Assembly (NCBI GenBank): GCA_029641185.1
Contig: JAPWGK010000015.1
Coordinates: 1,054,001-1,118,000 of the forward strand
Source: Pseudofabraea citricarpa
Lineage: Eukaryota; Ascomycota; Leotiomycetes; Helotiales; Dermateaceae
DNA: 64,000 bases
Direction of reading: 5' to 3'
This document shows positions 46,306 to 58,400 of the stretch, one piece after another. How positions within the stretch are numbered: the first letter of the stretch is position 1; each line of letters starts with the position of its first letter. Below the pieces are notes generated by a model. It did no database searches. It was not told the origin of the DNA and worked only from the letters and a program-made list of their open reading frames with translations. The position numbers and the translations under genes are program-made.

Positions 46306-47292
46306 GCGAGGAGGAGGAGGAGGAGGATAGGGAGGCGAGGCTTCAAGCGAGCCACCCAGCTTCAGCTTCGCCGAGGAAGAGAAGGACGGAAGGGATGCAG
46401 GATATGGAAGCAGGATGCAGGATGCAGGCAGGCAGGCAGGCAGGCAGGCAGGAGCGGAAATGAGATGGGGGATGGGATTGACGACGGTGTTCAATGTGGG
46501 CAAGGAAACAAAAAAATGCGCGCTGGGCTGGGTGGGACACCGGTCTTTCCTCTCTCTTCATTCTCTCTCTCTCCTGTCCTTTTTTTTCTTCTCTTTTTCT
46601 TTTCAACAGGGGGGCGGGGGACGCCTCGCCCCTTTCTCGCGCTGGGATCTGATTTTACGCTTTCTTGTACTCGCAATATGCAATGCTTGTTTACTTCCCG
46701 CCTTCCTCTTTTTCTTTCCCCCACGCTGCCATGACCGAGAAATGCACGGGAAACAGCAGCGCGCGCAGCTCTCTTGGCCGGCATCAGGGTTGCACGTCCT
46801 GTCTCCTTCCCTCACCAAGCTGTTCTCTTCTGGTGCCGGTCACTTGGAAGAAAACGCTTGCTCACACTCTTTGCACTCAGGTCAGCAGACAGAACCGCAA
46901 AATGATATTTTCAGCTGAAAAACTACTCGTCTGTATCCGGTGTGTATCTTGTATGTTTCTGTGTACTTCAAGGTCTGGGGGTCCGGCTTCCAATTTGTTC
47001 ATTTAATGGTATAAAGCTATGGTTTACAACCCAAAACCGACCGACCCACCGTACAATATTGTTAAAAGTTAAGTTAGGTACAGACATACTTCCCCATTTA
47101 AACAAACAAGAATCGAGTGTGATTGTGATTGTGTCTTCACGTGATTTCCCCCTTTTGTCCGGTATACCATAGAAACAAGTCCCATTTCCAACCTACCCGT
47201 CCTGTCCGTCTCCTTCGCCGGTTCCCAAAACGCTTGATTAACGCCAGTTGCCCGAAAAGTTTTGACCCCTTCCTTTGCTATGCTGTTCGGTA
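46306..47292. other. Intergenic with simple repeats
   Basis: Nearly 1 kb between convergent genes. It contains a GGA run right after the SulP stop (about 46309-46328), a GCAG tandem repeat (46425-46452) and a pyrimidine-rich tract (about 46546-46610). Open frames here are low-complexity artefacts. Confidence 0.6.
46425..46452. repeat. GCAG/GGCA tetranucleotide microsatellite
   Basis: About seven perfect tandem copies of a four-base unit, in the 3' flank of the SulP gene. Confidence 0.9.
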
Positions 47293-48722
47293 TTACCCAC
47301 TGTTCTCCAGTTCTGTCACTCGTGTTTGTAAATCCTTATTTTCGTCTAAAAGCCGCTCCAAGAAGTCGGCTGCCATCAGCAAGACTGCACTTTTGCTAAA
47401 TCCCCCGCCTTGAAGACCAGGCACCAATTCACCCAGATCTGAAAAGCCTTCTCTTATTAACGTCCTTCGTTTCTGCTCGCTCCTAATGTGGTTTTCGCGT
47501 TTCTGATCCTCCGTCAGATTTTCCCGCGTAGCCTTTGCAGCGGCAGCCGCCGCTGCACTTGACTTCTTTCTCTTGGAGGTGACCTCAGTTGCTGGCGATG
47601 ACGGAGATTTCAAAGGTTTACTTGTGGATTTCCGTTTCTTAGCCGAGACACGCCCTGTCGCTAAGCTGGGCACCTCCTCATCACCCTCTTCCTCCTCCTC
47701 CTCGTCATCCGCAAATTTGCTTTTCCGCCGCTTGCGTAATCTTGCATCGTCGTCTTCGGTCTTGATGATTGCTATCGATTTCCTTCTTGGACTTGAAGGC
47801 CGTGTTGGCAAGGTGATCTCGTTGCTCGGGATCGTCTCTGGCACGGGGGCGAACGACATGATCCGTCGAATATGCTCCTTTTCTACTTCCTCGGCCGTTT
47901 CCTGTCCAGGCGGCGGCACAAATCCTTGCTCATTTCCAAATCCCATGTCCGAGCCCCACCGAATCTCTACTTCTTTTCCTTTGGATCGTAACGGGTCTCC
48001 TGGCGTGGGAATCGCGCCTGGATTCATATCTCCGCCAAAGGGGTTGACATAATAATTATCTGGCATGTATGTCTCCTGGGGAGGTCTGGCATCATGCATT
48101 GATCTAGGGCGCGCGGGATACATAGGTTGGTGTATGCTGTGGCCATTCGTCGGCAGCATGCCGTCCCCTGAATGCATCCCAAACATGGCTTCATTGCCCA
48201 TACTGTGCTGCCGTCCATTGTGATTACTCTGTATCAGTGTGCTTGCCGCTCGATACACATCGGGGGATGTTGAGGGCATCCCATGATGCATCCCCAAGTT
48301 TCCGTTCATATTACTGAAGCCTGCATCATGTGCCCTCAAGTCCATATCCAGACTATTCATGGTCTGTCTATTCGGTGTCGGTATAGGCTGGGTTTGCGCT
48401 GTACTTTGAGGGGGTTGGCCAAACGACGACGACGTCCCCAAGAATTCTGGTGGGAGTTCCCACATGTTATCCACAAAGCTACTTGTGTTGAAGTCGTATG
48501 GCGCATCATTGCCAAAGCCGGAGAAGAAGTCCTGCATGTATTTATTTTCATTGTCGTCGAGCAGGTCCGGACCTGGTGGTGGATCGACTGGAGAAGGTAT
48601 TCGAGTGTCTGCTTCGGGGAATGTATCTGTCCATATGTTAACTCGCTGTAGACACAACCCTCCACCCTGATGAACGTACAGCCAAAAGGCATTTCCTGAT
48701 CTGAAGGTTTCGACGAACCCAT
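47293..48722 (-). CDS. bHLH transcription factor (Ino4/GlcD-gamma-like)
   Basis: Exons on the minus strand: 48722-48680 and 48608-47293 (intron GTACGT...AAGCAG), 452 aa. The 14-codon first exon (MGSSKPSDQEMPFG) joins to YTRIPSPVDPPPGPDLLDDN. Without this splice there is no ATG for another 125 codons. The middle is Asn/Pro/Met-rich and disordered, with an acidic run and basic RKRRKSKFADDEEE-type clusters that look like nuclear signals. The bHLH lies at the very C-terminus (about residues 385-450). The basic region ENHIRSEQKRRTLIREGF has the His-Glu-Arg pattern that favours CACGTG-type E boxes, the loop carries GLQGGGFSKSAVL, and a short leucine-zipper-like tail (LLDENKDLQTRVTELENSG) ends the protein. 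Target genes are unknown. Confidence 0.85.
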
Positions 48723-50601
48723 GCCGTGATGGCGCGCCAAAAGCATGAGTGCCGTACCGTAAGATCCGCCCAGCGTCCCACCTCAGCCCCTCCAATGTTG
48801 ATATCAAGGAAATTTTCTGCTGTCCTGGGGGGAAATGTTGTAGGGGAGAAGCTAGCCACGAAGGTTGGCTAGAATCTCCTGTTGGTCTGCTTCCTCTTCT
48901 TCTTATATAACCCAAAGAATCCCGCCACGGCTCTAGTCAGCAGTGGCGATCTTGCTTGACAATAGTCATCCAACTCATCAAGTAGGACCGTGTCAAGACG
49001 GAGGAACCAGAGTGACTGTAGAGGTGGTGTTGTCGTCGGGAGCTGGACGGCCGCTGTGAGGTTGACTATGGATGTGGTTGAGGCCGGCTATGTACCGCTT
49101 CGAATAGGGTTTAGATGACGAAGCAGACGGTTGCTGGAGGGGCCTGGCTCGGATCAAAAGCACAGATGGGAAGAGCAAAGAGCAGAGCGTAGAGATTTTG
49201 ATCGTGGTCGTGGCTGCACATCTCTCCGCATTTTTGAAGAAGGGGACTGGGGGGGGGTGTGGTGGGGATGTAGTGTTCAGGTGTTCGCGCAGACTGGCTG
49301 GCAGGCAGGCTGGGTGTTGATAGAGGAGGTGACCAGCCGAGCGAGCTGGTAGTGGTGGTGGTGCTGTTGCTGGTGCTGGTGCTGGGGCTGCTTGCTGGGG
49401 CTGCTGGGGGGGGAGAGATGCTCCTGGTCCGTGGACGTTACTCTACCCCTGCACTTTTGTTTTTTTGGGCTGAGGGAAGCTGCACAGACTTGACTGCACT
49501 TAACTGCACTTGCACTGCTCGACAGATTCACATGTGATGGTACGCCACAGGTACCATCCCAACAAATGGCGCAAGCAGAAGAGGGACGATTGGTGAAGAT
49601 GGAGGTGAGATCAGGTGACGGCCTCGCTGGGCCAGAACTAGCCTCGTCTGCCCACACTGCATGAGCACGTGCAGCTGCAGATGACACGACCATGTCATCA
49701 ACATCAATCAACAGGTCAACAATAGCTTCACCCGTGGCGGTCAGCACTTCTTTGGCAGCTGGAGCATTTTGGGTGATTAGCTTTGGGGGGGAGGGGAGAG
49801 GGCTGTTAGCTTGTTGCTCGTCTCTCTGGCCCGTAACTCTCTTTATCTTTCGGCCTTACCCGTCAAATAATAATAATAGGGAGACGGTAGTGTCTCAATA
49901 GCAAAACAGCAAGCGACCGACCGTCTTTCTGTCTTTCTGCTTTCGAAGAACCGAGGACGCCCCTTGGCGTCAATCCTCCCCCCTACAGCAAGTAAGATGC
50001 CTGAATATTCCCGTGCCTGCCCTACCCGAAATACAGTACTGTACTGTACCCCTCCTTCCTCCCAATTGTTTGCATCATGCGAGCCGCATCTTCATCTCCG
50101 AGATCTAAAATACTGTAAAACTACTACCTACACGGTACGTTACCCGATCCATGCCTTCTTGACCATACAAACATATACATTTCTATGTCTCCCTTCCTCC
50201 CTTCCTCTCTTCAACCCTCAAGCACCCACTACCATCACCATCACCATCACTATCACCATCATCCCCTCAACCCCAACCCCAACCCCCGCCCTGCTCTTCC
50301 TCCAACCCAACGGCAACGCTCCGACACAAAAGCCCGTGACCTAGTTCTACTGGAACCGGCCGCACCTCTCTCCAGCTTTCGCTTCTTGAGAAATCCGGGG
50401 CAAGTTCCCAATTAAGGAGATCACCCAGGTACGATGACAGCTCAACCTCGGCCTGCACATGGAAATGAGCGTCAGGAGAAGTGCAGCCGTTTGACCAGGA
50501 ACGGATGCACCCTCTTCTCAAAAGAACCTTCCCTCCCCGATGCCTTCCATAGTCGTGTTTGCTGATCAGGTCCAAGAAGGTGCATCTCCCCCCCTGCGCA
50601 A
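48723..50601. other. Divergent intergenic region, about 1.9 kb, low complexity
   Basis: This separates the bHLH gene from the TMEM135-like gene. It is rich in simple sequence: G runs near 49247-49256 and 49407-49413, GGT/GCT repeats around 49340-49400, and ACCATC and CCCAAC repeats at about 50227-50290. A long regulatory leader for the bHLH gene is plausible. The minus-strand open frame 49277-49747 is His/Gln-repeat artefact and is not called. Confidence 0.55.
50227..50290. repeat. ACCATC and CCCAAC simple repeats
   Basis: Two adjoining short tandem arrays, six-base CCATCA-type units then CCCAAC-type units, in the leader of the TMEM135-like gene. Confidence 0.8.
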
Positions 50602-52378
50602 ATGGATAAATTGCCTGCAATCGCCTCTGCCCGACGACGACTGACAAACAACCGGTCTCTGGAATCCTCTATCCCGCCTCTGTTGCGGCCTCTGGTCCGA
50701 GCCTACGTGTTGGGATATGCATCTTCAACCTGCCCGAGGCTTCTCACCCTTCTCCTCACGCACTTGAGTCGGAGACGGAAAAATATCGACGTTCTTCCCG
50801 AGGATTGCTTCATCCCCAGCCTCGTCCGCATCTTGAGGGGCGGGCTAGAATGGCAGAGGTTTCCAACCTTCTGCTGTGCTCTGGTCGGCGGGAGTACTTT
50901 GCTCGAGGCACGTGACCCCTCTTTCCAGCACGTTGGTTGATCTAACAAGACGCAGATCCCCGTGAGAAGATTAATCTCGCGTCTTGCAGGAGGCTTATCG
51001 CAGTCGGCCCATTTAAGGTATGTTCGTGGTGTGAATCTGGGTGATCGGCCAGTATTTCGGTCATTTTTATGAGATGCGAACTCCAACTGCGTTGCAATCC
51101 TAGCCTAATTGTGACCCTGTCTGAGTTAAGAACCACGATACATATATCTCGTCTCATCGCATCGGACCGTCCGTTCCAGATCAGATACTGGCTGTTGTGG
51201 CGAGTAGAAGCTAACATTATTGTCAGGCTTACCAGGTGGCTTTCGGCATTTGTTGCGGCCTGGTTCAGTCTGCAGTTGCTTCAATCCAAAGAGAGCGATG
51301 CGTACATTGATCGGGTCCCGCCCAACACGTATTCACCTACCGGCATAGCCTTAGAATCTGTACGATTCGCCGGTCGAACCATGGATCTAACCCTCTTTGC
51401 CTTAACCCGAGCATTAGATGTGATGGTTGGTGAGTTGTGGTCACGGCGCAAGGCTCGCCGCATCGCTTCAAATAAGTGGACTCGGGTACGTAAGTTGTTT
51501 CTACAGGCATTCGGTGATACTAAAGTGAACAGGCTGAGTCTTTGGTCTCCGGATTAACAGACAGTGCTATCTTTGCAAGCTCTTGTGCTTTGATAATGTG
51601 GTCGTGGATTTATGCCCCATCTCGCTTGCCGCGTGCGTATAACAAGTGGATTACCTCGGCAGCTCAGGTTGACCAACGCTTGCTGACTGCACTTCGGAGA
51701 ACACGTTATGGTGAGATCAAATACGGATTAGAGACAGGTCAGGCTCACGTCCTGCAGTCCATGTGTGAAGACTATGGCTGGCCACTCGAATACGGTGACC
51801 CAACAAAGAGCATCCCATTCCCCTGTGAACTAGTACACATGGGTACTGGCAAAAACTGTGAATATCATGCCTTGAGGAGGTGGCTGAGAAGCTTCAAGTG
51901 GGCGTTTTTAACATATCTGCCCCTCAACATCATCCTTACCCTGAGGAAACCAAGCCGTGAGGCCATTTTAATGGCCCTCAAGTCCTCAATTCGTTCATCT
52001 TCGTTTCTTGGAACTTTCATCTCTCTATACTATTACGGCATATGCCTAGCACGTACTCGTATCGGCCCGAAAATCCTGGGTAACACAGCATCTGCCTGTC
52101 AGCAAATCGACTCGGGCATCTGCATAGCGAGTGGATGCGCCGTATGCGGTTGGAGTATATTACTCGAGAACGAATCGAGAAGAAAGGATATTGGACTCTT
52201 TGTAGCCCCCCGTGCTCTCGCTACTCTGTTTCCTAGGCGTTATCCTTGGGATCAACAGTGGAGGGAAACAATAGTTTTTGCTATGAGTACCGCTGTGGTG
52301 TTCACTTGTGTTGCAGAACGACCTAAGCGAGTAAGAGGTGTACTGGGAAAGGTTTTGGCAAGAGTATTGAATGGCTAA
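50602..52378 (+). CDS. TMEM135/PMP52-like multispanning membrane protein
   Basis: Exons 50602-50907, 50956-51017, 51227-51485 and 51533-52378, giving 490 aa. TMEM135-type proteins are linked to peroxisomes and lipid/mitochondrial balance in animals and fungi. Recognisable family pieces are the N-terminal ALVGGSTLLE block followed by IPVRRLISRLAGGL, then RLTRWLSAFVAAWFSLQLLQ. The Cys/His-containing CELVHMGTGKNCEYHALRRW (about residues 310-330) comes next, and the helical C-terminus includes FLTYLPLNIILTLRKPSREA and QQIDSGICIASGCAVCGWSI. At least six hydrophobic segments are visible. The first intron appears to start with GC, not GT: only that splice (GAG|GCACGT...CGCAG) keeps the family reading, with TCTAAC as branch. 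The second intron is long (209 bases). Confidence 0.82.
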
Positions 52379-53401
52379 GAAGAAGAGGATAGGATTACGA
52401 AAGTTGTTCGCGTGTAGATCTCTTATATTGTAAATATGAACAACATGTGTTTGCATTATAGCAGGAAGTACACCTAGAAATATTCGTGCCTGGTGGTGAA
52501 GATAGAGTTCAAGCTGGCTTGAAGATAATCGACAATACAAAAAGGATGTGCCCAAGTATGGTAATGCTACGAACATTTGGCCATCCAAGTATCCTAGATA
52601 GGGACTACTGTAGGGATCAGCTATGATAGTTCGCTCAAGTGGAAGCATTCAGTCCGAAAGCCTTTGTAGCTAAGCCATACCACCGTTGAAACCTATTCTA
52701 TTCTCAGCAAAGTTCCGTCAACAAGTTCTAGGTGAGACTACTGTCTTTGGGTGATTATTAAACATGATCTGAGTTTTCGTCATTCCCTATTTCTCTAAAA
52801 TCCAGAGGGGAGACTATGCTGGGTCTGTTGGCTAGATTTCTAGGTGAGGGTTGACAAGGTACCTAGAAGAGATTTTAAAGTCCGGTGACATATACGGTTT
52901 TCCGGGATCTTGATTCGTATCTTTGAGAGTGTTCAATTCGAGTCTCGTAAGAACACAAGGGTGAATTATCTGACCTTGTGCTTTAGGTTGTGGTCTAGAG
53001 TTACTTGTATAGGGGGGGAAAGTATATCGTTTTTAGATAGACATGGATTAGTTTTTCTTTTCGACGATATGGGTTACCTAAAAGAACTCGAGACTTTGTA
53101 AGTGGCCATTAGATACCTTGGCATTTTTACTTTATGCAATGGTGGAACGACTATCATTTGGTGGGTGAGAATCGTTGACGTGTTGAGAAGCATGATGGAG
53201 TGTGAACGCAGAAGTCATAGAGTCTTCTAGAAAAAAGGGTATAAGTAGCACTAGGCGACGAATAAAATGGAACTAAAGACTTCGTTAATCCCTTAGTGCT
53301 ATCATGAGATCTATAAATTCCGACGAGCCCAGACTGGCAACATTTCACCATCATCATACTATTCCAAAAATGAAGAATCTTTAATTACATTGACAGCATG
53401 T
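52379..53401. other. Intergenic between convergent genes, about 1.02 kb
   Basis: No supported gene. Small frames (52160-52648 antisense, 52910-53101) have no motif. A short inverted pair GTGTTC...GAACAC lies near 52929-52956. Confidence 0.5.
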
Positions 53402-54577
53402 CTAATAAAACTCCAAAGGGCACCCTTTAGCTACCGCATCAGACTTCTCTTTAACGAGCTCCTTGGTTAGTTTCATCAGCTGTTCTCCCAACTGCTCATC
53501 CTGCGCCATCGAACTCCCCTGCTCAGGGATCGCAGGTGGTGTGATATACTGGCCGGTCTTCTCCGTCTTGGTAGCAGCAAATATGGTACTCACACAACCC
53601 TCAAACTGATCCTTCTGAAAGGGCTTCATGGCAACCGACATGGCATATCCACCGAGGGGATACGCCTCGTGGATATCCGAAGTACTTGCTTTGGTATCGA
53701 CGAATCCGGGATGCGTCGTGTTGACGAGGATCTTTGGGTATTTTGAAGAGAGGTGACGAGCGAGGTAGAACGAGTAGTGCATCGTTGCGAGCTTGCTGCG
53801 CCCGTACTGCGCGTTGGGACCCAGGTCCTGGTTCAGTTCCTCGAGCGAGGCAAATTTCGTCGACGACGGAGCCCCTTGGTGCGCGTTCGATCCCATGTTC
53901 ACGATGCGTACCGTGTTTCCTTCCTCGGCTGTCTTCTTCAATACCGGGAGAAGATGAGAGGTCAGGATCGTGTGCCCGATGTGGTTTACAGCCATATGCT
54001 CATCGACTCCGTACGACGTGATCTGCGCCGTCATGATCCCCCTCGCGGCATTGTTGATCAGGATATCAATGCGATCCGTATTCTCTCGGATCTTGGAAGC
54101 GACCTGTGGAATCGTTTCCCAGTCTTTCAAATCGCACTGTAACCACGTCACCTTCGAGGCGGCAGACTCGCCCATCTCGGATTTGATAGACGAGAGAGCT
54201 CCCGAGACGACATCGTGAGAAGTAGAGAGGATGAAGAGCTTAGAGATGTTGTGCGAGAGCAGGGTATGCGTGCACCCATAGCCGATCCCTTGCGAACCAC
54301 CCGTCACGATGGCCACTTTCCCACTCAGATCGGGGACTTCCGAGAGGCTGAACTGGTGTTCCTTCGGTGCGAGTTTCGTACTATCGAAGAGACCAGTAAG
54401 TTAAAGAGGCAAGAGAGAGAACGAGGAGGTAAAACAAAACAAAAAAACATACCTCGCACCGCCGAAATTCTCAGCAATGGTATTCTTGATGGTCTCCATA
54501 ACGATATTCCTCTTCGAGACTGTTGAGAGCGTACAACTTTGAAACCGGCGAGTAGAACGGAGGGTAATAGTAAACAT
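53402..54577 (-). CDS. Short-chain dehydrogenase/reductase (retinol-dehydrogenase type), probable mitochondrial leader
   Basis: Exons on the minus strand: 54577-54453 and 54380-53402 (intron GTATGT...CGATAG), 367 aa. The Rossmann signature is VAIVTGGSQGIGYG (Gly-rich TGGSQGIG), then LINNAARG for the NNAG-like motif, NHIGHTILTSHLL, and the active-site pair in AQYGRSKLATMHYS (Tyr-x3-Lys) preceded by Ser in VNMGSNAHQG. HPGFVDT follows. NAD(P)H-dependent reduction of a carbonyl or oxidation of an alcohol is expected; the substrate is unknown. The first 25 residues (FTITLRSTRRFQSCTLSTVS) are Arg/Ser/Thr-rich without acids and look like a mitochondrial presequence. A second ATG (METIKNTIAENFGG) at 54499 would give a cytosolic form. 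Confidence 0.85.
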
Positions 54578-55489
54578 GCCTTTCCTACTCAATGGACGAG
54601 GAGATGGATAATAAATAACTTTCCCATGGTGAGTAAAGCCGGTCTTATGGTTGGTTGGTTAGTTTGCTGGTGGGCTGAAGTTCGAGCCAACCTGCTCAGT
54701 CATGATGTCATGACATAGCCATAGCGACGGTCTAAGAGGAAGTGCCCTGACATCAAGACTTGCTTCGCGCGGAGAATTCGACGTCAGGTCGTGGAGGCTA
54801 GGTCAGCTAGTCCGGGGATAGACTTCGATCTGTTGATTGACATGTTGCTTTTCGGTTTGATGGTCGACACTAGTGAGGTTTAGCGACGTGCATATACTTC
54901 CCGCCCCAGGGATCGTCAGACTCCAAGTTAAGCGAGCAACTCAGTAAAACTCGCTTCCAAAAGTCTTTGTGCATGCAGGCCTGGTATTGCTCTCGCCATT
55001 ATATCATTGATTGTATGATCCGTTTCGAGGATATAGACCCTGAAATCAAGATGTTTGAAAGCCTTCTAAGTCTTGGCACTGATTGTTAATCCTTTAACGC
55101 CGTCTACAATTTCAGGGTTCTTTCTTTTTTTCCTATTTGTATGAAATCATCTCATTGATTGATTTATTGCAAAATTCATCTCGCTGTGTTCAATCTAAAG
55201 ACGTCAAATAATTTTATGTTTCTCGCTTTCTATAGTAACACAATTAACATAATACCCAGATACTTATTGCTCTTGAGACGCGTCGCGTCGTGTGATGCAT
55301 AGGGTATAGCATGTCAAGTCTTTATTTTTGGAACCAATTTCAATTCATTACGCTAGATACGTATATTATCATAGCTCGAACCAGTTTGAGCATCGAAACT
55401 TGATCAAATGTAGTATATTTGACTTGACAAGGGATATTTATTCAACCACCTAACGCCAACACTTTTACCATGCAAACCAATCACGACAT
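54578..55489. other. Intergenic, about 0.9 kb
   Basis: This lies between the dehydrogenase start and the RRP12 stop. It is AT-rich in its right half, as expected for 3' flanking DNA. No gene is supported. Confidence 0.5.
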
Positions 55490-58400
55490 CTACCTTCGAC
55501 CTCTGCCTCGAGGTGATTTCATAACTCTACCTCCACCACGTCCTCCTCCACCTCCACCTTCATGTCTCTTTCCCTCACCCAGACCCCTTCTACCGTTATT
55601 GATAGCACCCTTTCCACTACCACCGCCTCTTCCTCTACCTCTGCCCCTCGTATCATTGAATCCACCTCTAGCCCCTCCAGAGATCTGCTTCTTCACTGCC
55701 TTAATCTCATCCTCGTCAACATCCATCTCTTCATCATCGTCCTTTGATCTCTTGTTTGAGAACTTTAGTCGACCACCTCTACCTCTCTGCACAGCATCTC
55801 GTCCCTTGATAGCACTGACATAAGCATCAACTCCACCTTCGTTATTCTCCGGCTCGGCTGGAGTATCAAGAACCATCTTGTCATCATCGTCGCTATCACC
55901 AAGTAATAGCTTGCCATCGAGATCCATCTTGACCTTCGATTTCCGAATCTCACGTTGCTTGATAGGTTTGGTTGAGGATATGTTTGCGAGCGCTCTTCGG
56001 TCCAATAGATCCAAAGGCTCCTTCTCATCTTCCACAATATATGTCTTGCCTCCTTTCTTTCCCTTCTTACTCTTGCCAAGGACTTCATTGTCAGAAATGT
56101 CGGTACCATCAGAGTCTTCATCACTACCATGGAGAGCCTCGTCATATTCGCTCTCAAATCGCCCTTTCCTTTTACCTCCTTTTGCCTCCTCCTCGTCATC
56201 GCTTTCTGCGCCAGCTGCTTTCGCTGCGTCCTTTTGTCTCTTGTTGCGTTCCTTCGTCTTTCGAATGTTCGAGATCAGTTTGCGGTCGTCTTCCGGACAA
56301 TACTTGTTAACAACATCTACCCCAAATCTTCTAATCATACGTTCTAAGATGTGCTTGACCTTTGCTTTGAAATGAGCCTTGTGCTCGTGACTCCAGACCA
56401 TAAGATTTGGAATGAGTGATTCAAGTCTAGGTAGCATAAGTGCAGTTGGGAGACTGATCACGCATACTTTGACAAAGCCAAGTACGCTACGAACAATTTC
56501 ACGATTGTTAGATGTGAGGAAGAGATCCATGGTTTGAACAAGGTCGGTAAGGGTTTCGGAGCTAAGTGATTCACGGAAGTGATATAGAATACGGGTAAGA
56601 GCTGTGATGGATGCAGAGATCATGTGTGGCGTGCTACCAGCCAGACCTGCGCTGACCATGGTGAAATATTCTTCGAGGTTTGCGGTAACGGAAGGGGCAT
56701 CATCGGGCATGTGTGCGACCTTGCTGTTTTGGATTACTGAACCGGATGCTCCTACAATCTTCTCACCCATGAGGATAAGGAGATCAAAAGCTGCAGTTCG
56801 TGCACGCTCGTTAACTTCTTTACACGAGATAACAACTTCTGACAGAACGGCCGGGATAAAATGTAGTGAATCGTTAGGAAGGAAAGGAACCAGAGTTGAG
56901 ATTGCAGTCAATCTGTCACGTTTTGCAGGAGCAGAGACCTTCTCTGCACTGGAGAGAAGCAGTTGTTGAAGTTGATCGTTCCGTTCTTCCAAAGCAGTTT
57001 TTCCAGCTGGTGACTCCGCAAGTCTTGGAATAAGCTTGTATGCCTTCTTTTGCAATTGTGGATCATCATCCTTGATAATAATCAAGGATGATATGCTGAA
57101 AAGAGTGCCGAAGCTTTCTCGTGGAAGGTAAATAGAGATGGTGATAACCAAATCCATGAGAGTATGGCTCATTGGTGGCATCTTATCTGCTAAATTCTGC
57201 TGTCTCTGTTTCTGTTTCTCGGCCTGTGTCTGAGCTCCAGCCTCTGCTAAGGATGCCTCAAGCATTGTGGTTGCACGCTCAAATGTCTCCATGAGGTCCT
57301 TGGGTGCGGCGATGCTAAGGTAAGAGTTGATGCATCTTAGAATATAGCCTCGGTACTGTGGCAAAGTTTGACTGTAGACGTTAAAAAGGATTGAAAGCAT
57401 GTTGCTGGCAAAGTTGGAAAGATGGTCCAAGTTCTTTTGGGCTGCTTCCTTTGATACTCGGCCTTGCAGAACAAGGTCGTCATTGGCATCGATAGCCACA
57501 ATAGCTTTGTTGGAGTCAACTAAGTTCTGTAGAGCTTTGCAGATATCGGAACGGAGATCAACTTGTTGATACAAAAGATTTGAGACCATCTCTGCAAAAC
57601 CTTGGTCGAATGATTCGGTAAGGTCCAATGGGAGATCACAATATCCAGGTAAGAGAGCCCAAATTTGTTGGACCAGAGTCTCAAAAATTTTGATCTCCAT
57701 GGTCTTCTCTGCCTCTCCATTGTCTACGACTCGTTGAAACATGACTTCGCTCAAAGGAACAAATTCAGTCTTAAAATGCTGCAAGTTGGTATTGCTGACA
57801 TAGTCGCGAAGGACCGGGAGCATCCAAGCTCGACCTGGCTGTCCAGGTTGCGGCTTTGCTAGGTTTAGAGGCAGGATGCTTAAAACACTTTCCGGGCCCA
57901 TCGCTCGTACAGCCTTTCCGATGATCTCATCTGCTTCCTTCTTTCCTGCGAAAGAGTCGTTGCCACGAAGTTCACCGACCGTCTTCAAGGCATCTCTCAG
58001 AATTGGATCGGACATCCACCGCAGACCATCAAACATTGAACCAATGACATTGAAAGTCTCCATCCACGCGGCTTGATACTTTACACTTAGAAGATCTACA
58101 GCCGCCTTAGCTAGCTTCTCCAGGATCTTTTCATCGTAGATGGAAGCGTTTAGGAGTACAGAATCGGGCACACAATTCGCCATGAATGAAATTAGGCATT
58201 CGGAGGCGGATACTCGAATATTATGCGACGAAGAGGCTAAGAATGAGGAGATCATTGTGAAAAGTTCAGGTAACTTCTGGAAAGTTTCTTCTGGTTCAAG
58301 TTGCGCCGATACATCATATCCTCGGGACAGAACAGCGATCCAAGGAGGAAGAAGCTGAGAGTCATTTTGTGATGGACGTAGCTCAGAAATAACCTCTAAC

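Noticed and set aside
46415..46918. 167-codon frame after the SulP gene
   Set aside because: Built from microsatellite and pyrimidine tract; no conserved feature.
47573..48052. 159-codon plus-strand frame
   Set aside because: Antisense shadow of the bHLH coding exon, caused by its Ser/Glu-rich codons.
49277..49747. 156-codon minus-strand frame with His/Gln runs
   Set aside because: It arises from simple repeats upstream of the bHLH gene; no ordered motif.
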